Below, in pieces: positions 59,092-64,000 of a stretch of DNA of 64,000 bases (positions within the stretch are counted from its first letter, which is position 1; every line of letters starts with the position of its first letter). The translations under genes were made by a program, and so were the position numbers. The notes beneath the pieces were generated by a model, which was given only the letters and a program-made list of their open reading frames with translations, searched no databases and was not told the origin of the DNA. The stretch is from Zelopaecilomyces penicillatus (Eukaryota > Ascomycota > Sordariomycetes > Hypocreales > Pseudodiploosporaceae): assembly GCA_005765155.1 (NCBI GenBank), contig VCCP01000002.1, positions 5,456,001 through 5,520,000 on the forward strand. Direction: 5' to 3'.

Positions 59092-61324
59092 TTTGACGTC
59101 TGTAAAGCTGTTTGGGTAAAAATTTGGTCAATATTTTCATTCCATGAGTGCGGCCAGGCACCATTATCAAGTTTTCTGCTTTCTTTCATCCCATGGCTTA
59201 CACCTGTCTCCTTGATGTCTACTGATGAACGATTTAAATATAGAATTATGGCATCCAGCAATCACAACAAACAAACAAACAAATACAAAAACATGTTACC
59301 GAGTTCATCTGATGAAACAAAGAGTTCATGTCATGAACTTTCGGCAACGAAAGAATATCTAATCGAATTAGACTACTTGTTCCAAAAAGAAAAAGTCGGG
59401 TTACAGAAAGTGAATCAATCGCTCGGCTCATATTAGACGGCAATGTTAAGGCGAGCTGCTTTGTTCAATGTGTTTATTTTTGCCTCCCCGTGGCTAAAAT
59501 ACTACTCTGGTGCGGTTTAACCTGAACAACAGCAGCAAAAAGAAACTGTGAGCAAGTCAAGCGATGAAGCAACTCAAGTGTTCACGGACAAATGCCAAAA
59601 GGCTACAAGTCATAATGTAAGACAATACCCGCTCTGTCGGCGCCACCAACAACTCCGAGAGAGCCACAATGGGATTTGGGCCTATCATCTGTTGGCTCTG
59701 GGCTAGAGGTGGGCGCTATCGGCATCCGGGCAGCTCAATCAGTGCAATGCGGTGAGTGGCTGGGCTTTCCAGCCATAATGCAGCCGCAAAGTTCCGACCT
59801 GTATACATACAGCGACATTGGAGCAACCATCGTCAACGGAAGCATCCGCAAAGGGGGCAGCCTTTAGAACCGCCTCACGATGTTCAGGATGAAAAGCATC
59901 AAATGCGAAGCTCGTTGACAGTCAGAAAGGGGCCAGAAGGTGGTGTAGAGGGCCAGTAACAATGCAGGTAATCAACACAGGGCCAACCTGCCTGCTGGCT
60001 GCACTGTTCTATACCTGAGGCACATCTGCAAGTATGGACGAGGATCGCATGGGATCCCTCCTTCATGTCGCACTGCATGATAGGTAATAAATTACGAGCC
60101 CACCGCTCACCGCTGTGGAAGCACATTGATTTGATCACTTTGGTCCAAAGTATTCGTATGTACGGAGCACCAGCCATGCCAAGCAAAACTCCCCAATCGT
60201 GCAGCGCAGCACCGCACAGGTTAGGGGTTCATGAGGTGTTCAAGGCTGCACAGGCTGTACAGACTGCACTGCCACCTGGATATCTTGCACAGTGAGTGGT
60301 ATTACTGGATCATCTAGACATGCCGGCGAGGGGATGCTACCCAGCTACGCGCCCAAGTTGGAATGGGTTTGACGTCTTGTCAGTCTATTCAGTCTTTCAC
60401 GAGACCCATGAAGATATGGCTCGATTTAGTAAAATACGCGTAATAGACATGTCTTTGTGCCTCGGCGCCTTTGTATTCAATATCGACTCTTTGAGCTGTT
60501 TGCGAAACAGGATGAGGAGGAATTGCCCAGGTAGCAGCAGGCTACTCCGTCACAAGTAGCGTCGCCCATGCATGTACTGATGTTTCCGTTCTCCAGGTAA
60601 CTGCAACAAGTTGGGGTCTTTGCGCTAACCCAGCCCAGTAATGCCCATTCTAGCAGTACCTTGACCGTGGAAAAGGTAGGGAGAGTACTTCCACTACCAC
60701 AAATGCCGCCTTTAGAAGCGCTGTACTGTACCTTAGGTAGGTACCTGCCTTTCGTTCTAGTACGTATTAGGAGTTGGTAGATACCTGTATTCGGTACCTG
60801 TACCACTGTAGCAGCCTGCCTTGGCACAGGGATGCCAGGTTCAACTGGCACTGCCCAGCGATTCATTTCATTTTTGCAAGGCCCAAGCCCGAAAACGAAC
60901 CATTCCTTCCGAGGACCTACCAAACAACTCACAACAACATCACCACCATCATCGTCACCAGAAACCACCGGCAACCTCACCTCCTCTCATTCAGCACCGG
61001 CCTCGATACGCAGTTGGTTTCCCCCTGGCTCCTGCTCAAAACCACATCGCCAACCTCGACTGCCTCACCTGCTCTCCTCGTCCGCCGCCCTCGCCCTCGG
61101 TGCGATTGAATCTCCGTCATCGTCGGCGTTTCTGGTGGGTCGCCTCGCCAGGCCAGCCATCCTTTGCGCTAGCTGAGGTCCCTGCCCAACCTTCTGCACT
61201 TCTGCGACAGGTGCACTACATTGGGAGGCCTGGCGACTGCATCCTCATCATTTGGACAGGCGACGATAGCATTTGCTCAATTGGTAGCATTTACCGACAC
61301 CCGCCTGCGTCTGCTCTGTACGAG
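59092..61324. other. Divergent promoter region of the CK1 and Mss4 genes
   Basis: The two genes start head to head across 2.2 kb. CTTAGGTAGGTACCTG-type palindromes lie at about 60730-60750. The stretch from about 60900 to 61320 is rich in C, A and T, as a leader of the Mss4 gene would be, and stays open without any ATG in the Mss4 frame. A 167-codon minus frame at 60477-60980 is judged spurious. Confidence 0.5.
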
Positions 61325-64000
61325 ATGCCCTCGTATTTGGCCGATCGCAACCCGGCAATCTTCTCCTCCAGCACGCCTGTTCTCGACCTCGACCCTGACA
61401 ACCAGTTTGGCATCGGCTTCACTGCCGCAAAGATCAAGCCGAATGAGGCGTCGATAAACCACACGCGGTCTTCCCCCGGTAATGAGAGCTTTGACGGAAG
61501 CTCAACCGTGTCCACCCACGACTCGGACATCTCGGACGTGAACCATTTGCCTTTGAATGGGCACCAACACGACCACGAGCACTGGCACGATCACGCAAAC
61601 GGCAACGGAACACGGCCAACTAGTATGAGCTCCTTCGCCAACGCAAACAGCCTGCCCGGGGCCATGGACCCAAGAGAAACCATCGAGCGAAATATGGCAA
61701 TGAATGGAACCACGGCGACGGCCCTCCCCGACCGGACTGTACGACATTTTCCTAACGATACTACCAATGGCAGCAACAATGCTCACATTAACTCCCTGGA
61801 TTTTTCTGACGGCGCCACCGATACATCTACGATTCCATTCCCATCAGAGCAGTCCCATCAACAGCCTTCAGATTATTATCAAAGATTTTCTTTGAGAAGC
61901 AATGAAGACCAATCTACTCAATCCATGTCAGCCTCACCTACAGATGCCACGCCGCACAGTCCCACCAAACCACGAACACCATCCTTTACGCCCGCATCCT
62001 ACACAACATCTGAGCTAGTCGTACCTAGAGCCTCTCCACATAGATTCTCTTCACCCCCTGCTTATCAACCCGGAGGATCGTCTCCCGGGCTCTTGCAGTC
62101 TACAGCTGCCGGGGCAGCTCTCAAACAGAGGCATACTCACAATCTTGAAGTACCCAAACTTGCTCCAGGGCGGGGATCCAAAGATGGTTTGGACTTGGCA
62201 CAAGCTAGTGGGCGGTTTTCCCCTACAATCACCACGGCAGGAGGTCGTCGCGCCTCGCTTAATTTGGCCCGGAGGACAACCCGATCTATGCAGTCAGATC
62301 ATCCCCGCGATGAGATTGTACCTGACGAGGATGCCATACGCTGGGCTGAAGCGTACCGTCAAAAGAGAGCCAGTAAGCGGAGAAGAAAAGAAGAAGAGGA
62401 TGATGACCGGGTTTTGGTGGGTACCAAGGTCGATGAGAGCCACGCCAACTGGGTCACGGCTTATAATATGTTGACGGGGATCCGAGTATCCGTCTCGAGA
62501 ACAAACGCCAAGCTTGACCGGGAACTGACCAATGCGGATTTTGATGTTAAACAAAAGTCTACCTTTGACATGTAAGTCAAAAAAACATTCCTCCTTCTCA
62601 GCAAGGTCATTGAGACGAAGACATGACTTGTGAACACTTTTTTTTTTCTAACTGTGAATATAGCACCGGTAATGAGTTGGTTCCCTCTGCCAAATATGAC
62701 TTCAAATTCAAAGATTATGCCCCTTGGGTTTTCCGCCGACTGCGGTCTTCTTTCCGCCTTGATCCGGCAGACTATCTCATGTCGCTCACAGGCAAATATA
62801 TCCTTTCTGAGCTGGGCTCACCTGGCAAAAGCGGGAGCTTTTTCTACTTCTCTAGAGATTACAAATACATCATCAAGACAATTCATCATGCGGAACATAA
62901 ATTCTTACGAAAAATCCTTCGAGAATACTACGATCATGTTCAGCAAAACCCAAACACCCTCTTATCGCAGTTCTACGGACTTCATCGGGTCAAGATGCCA
63001 TACGGCAAGAAAATTCATTTTGTCGTCATGAACAACCTTTTTCCACCACACCGAGATATACATACAACTTTCGATTTGAAAGGTTCGACTATTGGTCGGG
63101 ACTATAGAGAAGATGATCTTGAGAAGAACCCGCGTGCAACGCTCAAGGATCTCAACTGGCTTCGGCGACAACGGAACTTGGAGCTTGGCATTCAAAAGAA
63201 GAAACTCTTTCTTGAGCAACTCGAAAAAGATGTAGTACTGCTCAAACGGTTGCAAATCATGGATTACTCTCTTCTAGTCGGTATACATGACCTTTCGCGC
63301 GGAAATGATGAGAACCTTCGTGACAAGACTCTCCAAGTGTTCAATCCTGGTGGTGAAAAACCCATGGAGGAGGACCTTCAAGCAACTCTTCTACGAACCC
63401 CTTCAAAGTTGGAGACTTATCGAAAAGCCAAAGAGTTAAGACAGATGGTCCGACTGGAAAGGCCGGTCCCCATGGGCCAAGCCACGGACAAGATGCCAGA
63501 CGAGCTGGGAGAGGACCACAGTCGTCGTGGTTTTGTCTTCAACCAAGATGATGGCGGCTTCAGAGCCACACATGAGAACAACGAGCCTGCCGAAGAAATT
63601 TATTATCTTGGAGTAATCGACTGCCTAACACATGTAAGTACTCCATCATTGCTCGACTTGAAGAGATGGTTATATTATGAATGATGCTAATCAATGCTCT
63701 TCAACAGTATGGGATAATCAAGAAGATTGAGCATTTCTGGAAAGGTCTATCCAGCGATCGAACCAAGATTTCAGCCCTGCCGCCAGACCAATACGGAAAC
63801 CGGTTTTACAACTTCGTTGAGGGAGTCACCATGTCTCCCGAGGAAGCCCGGAGAGAAGCGCAACGACGAGATGAGGCGATGCAAGCACAGGCCCAACAAG
63901 AGTCCGAAAGGGAAATGAACCGATCCAGCACGACTCCTGGCCATTCGATCCCACCTATGCCATGTCACCAACCACCCGCCCCGCCGGTCGGCCCGCGCTC
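61325..64000 (+). CDS. mss4: Phosphatidylinositol-4-phosphate 5-kinase (Mss4-like), 3' end missing
   Basis: Exons 61325..62571, 62664..63633 and 63708 to beyond the window. The start is the first ATG of the open frame (MPSYLADRNPAIFSSS). About 400 residues of Ser/Thr/His/Asn-rich sequence precede a basic stretch (KRASKRRRKEEE), a plausible nuclear or membrane-binding signal. The kinase domain begins FDITGNELVPSAKYDFKFKD. Its motifs are the loop SPGKSGSFFYFSRDYKYIIKTI with the ATP Lys, DLKGSTIGRDY, the catalytic LLKRLQIMDYSLLVGIHD, the metal-binding VIDCLTHYGIIKKIEHFWK and the start of the specificity loop region. It makes PI(4,5)P2 at the plasma membrane for actin organisation, endocytosis and polar growth. 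After the kinase core comes a Gln/Arg-rich coiled region (RREAQRRDEAMQAQAQQ) and a Pro-rich tail running off the edge. Confidence 0.96.

Noticed and set aside
60477..60980. Minus frame of 167 codons with a Cys-rich end, resembling a secreted effector
   Set aside because: No signal peptide at its start, and it overlaps the leader region of the Mss4 gene on the other strand; the cysteines look accidental.
1..64000. CRISPR arrays, bacterial operons, prophage
   Set aside because: The DNA is fungal with spliced genes; no regularly spaced repeats were seen.

Overview
The window is nuclear DNA of a filamentous ascomycete, most likely a sordariomycete of the Hypocreales. The reasons are short GT-AG introns (56-262 nt) with CTRAY-type branch sites, long GC-moderate intergenic regions, recurrent TACCTAGGTA-type motifs, fungal-only gene families (NoxB, Zn2Cys6 regulator with AT-hook, NACHT-ankyrin receptor, NRPS-like enzyme) and a pogo/Fot1-type transposon inactivated by RIP-like C-to-T decay. 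All gene models were built by hand from splice signals and reading-frame continuity. Species cannot be fixed from sequence alone.

Layout, left to right. At 1-832 (-) is the 5' part of a mitochondrial P-loop ATPase. At 2111-6771 (+) is a very long low-complexity protein with one clear intron and one unresolved in-frame stop. A gene-poor stretch of about 9.5 kb (6772-16257) leads into a Zn2Cys6/AT-hook transcription factor at 16258-18602 (+) that carries an overlapping upstream ORF. Then come three small or medium minus-strand genes: a conserved fungal protein of unknown role (19982-21167), a Dabb-domain protein (22123-22689) and a small secreted or GPI-like protein (23282-23575).

The central block (24973-38012) is accessory in character. 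It holds a four-exon A-T-C single-module NRPS (-), a possible decayed ORF, a five-exon hydrolase-NACHT-ankyrin-zinc finger receptor of 1951 residues (+), and a convergent MFS transporter (-). The NRPS and the receptor are divergent and share a 0.9-kb interval. No tailoring enzymes lie beside the NRPS.

The right part is mainly housekeeping and signalling: a Mid2-like wall-stress membrane protein (39481-40833, -), NADPH oxidase NoxB (45137-47019, -), the decayed 1.9-kb transposon (49377-51299) upstream of noxB, a Ubc4/5-type E2 (52146-53170, -), glutaryl-CoA dehydrogenase (54322-55724, -), a CK1-family kinase (57974-59091, -) and the 5' part of the phosphatidylinositol-4-phosphate 5-kinase Mss4 (61325 to beyond the window end, +).

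The most notable items are: the receptor, whose hydrolase domain has Gly where the nucleophile Ser is expected and is joined to NACHT by a poly-proline hinge; the A-T-C NRPS; the uORF arrangement on the regulator, whose stop codon lies one base before an in-frame ATG; and the transposon with near-perfect GC-rich inverted ends around an AT-rich decayed interior. I found no tRNA, rRNA or CRISPR array.
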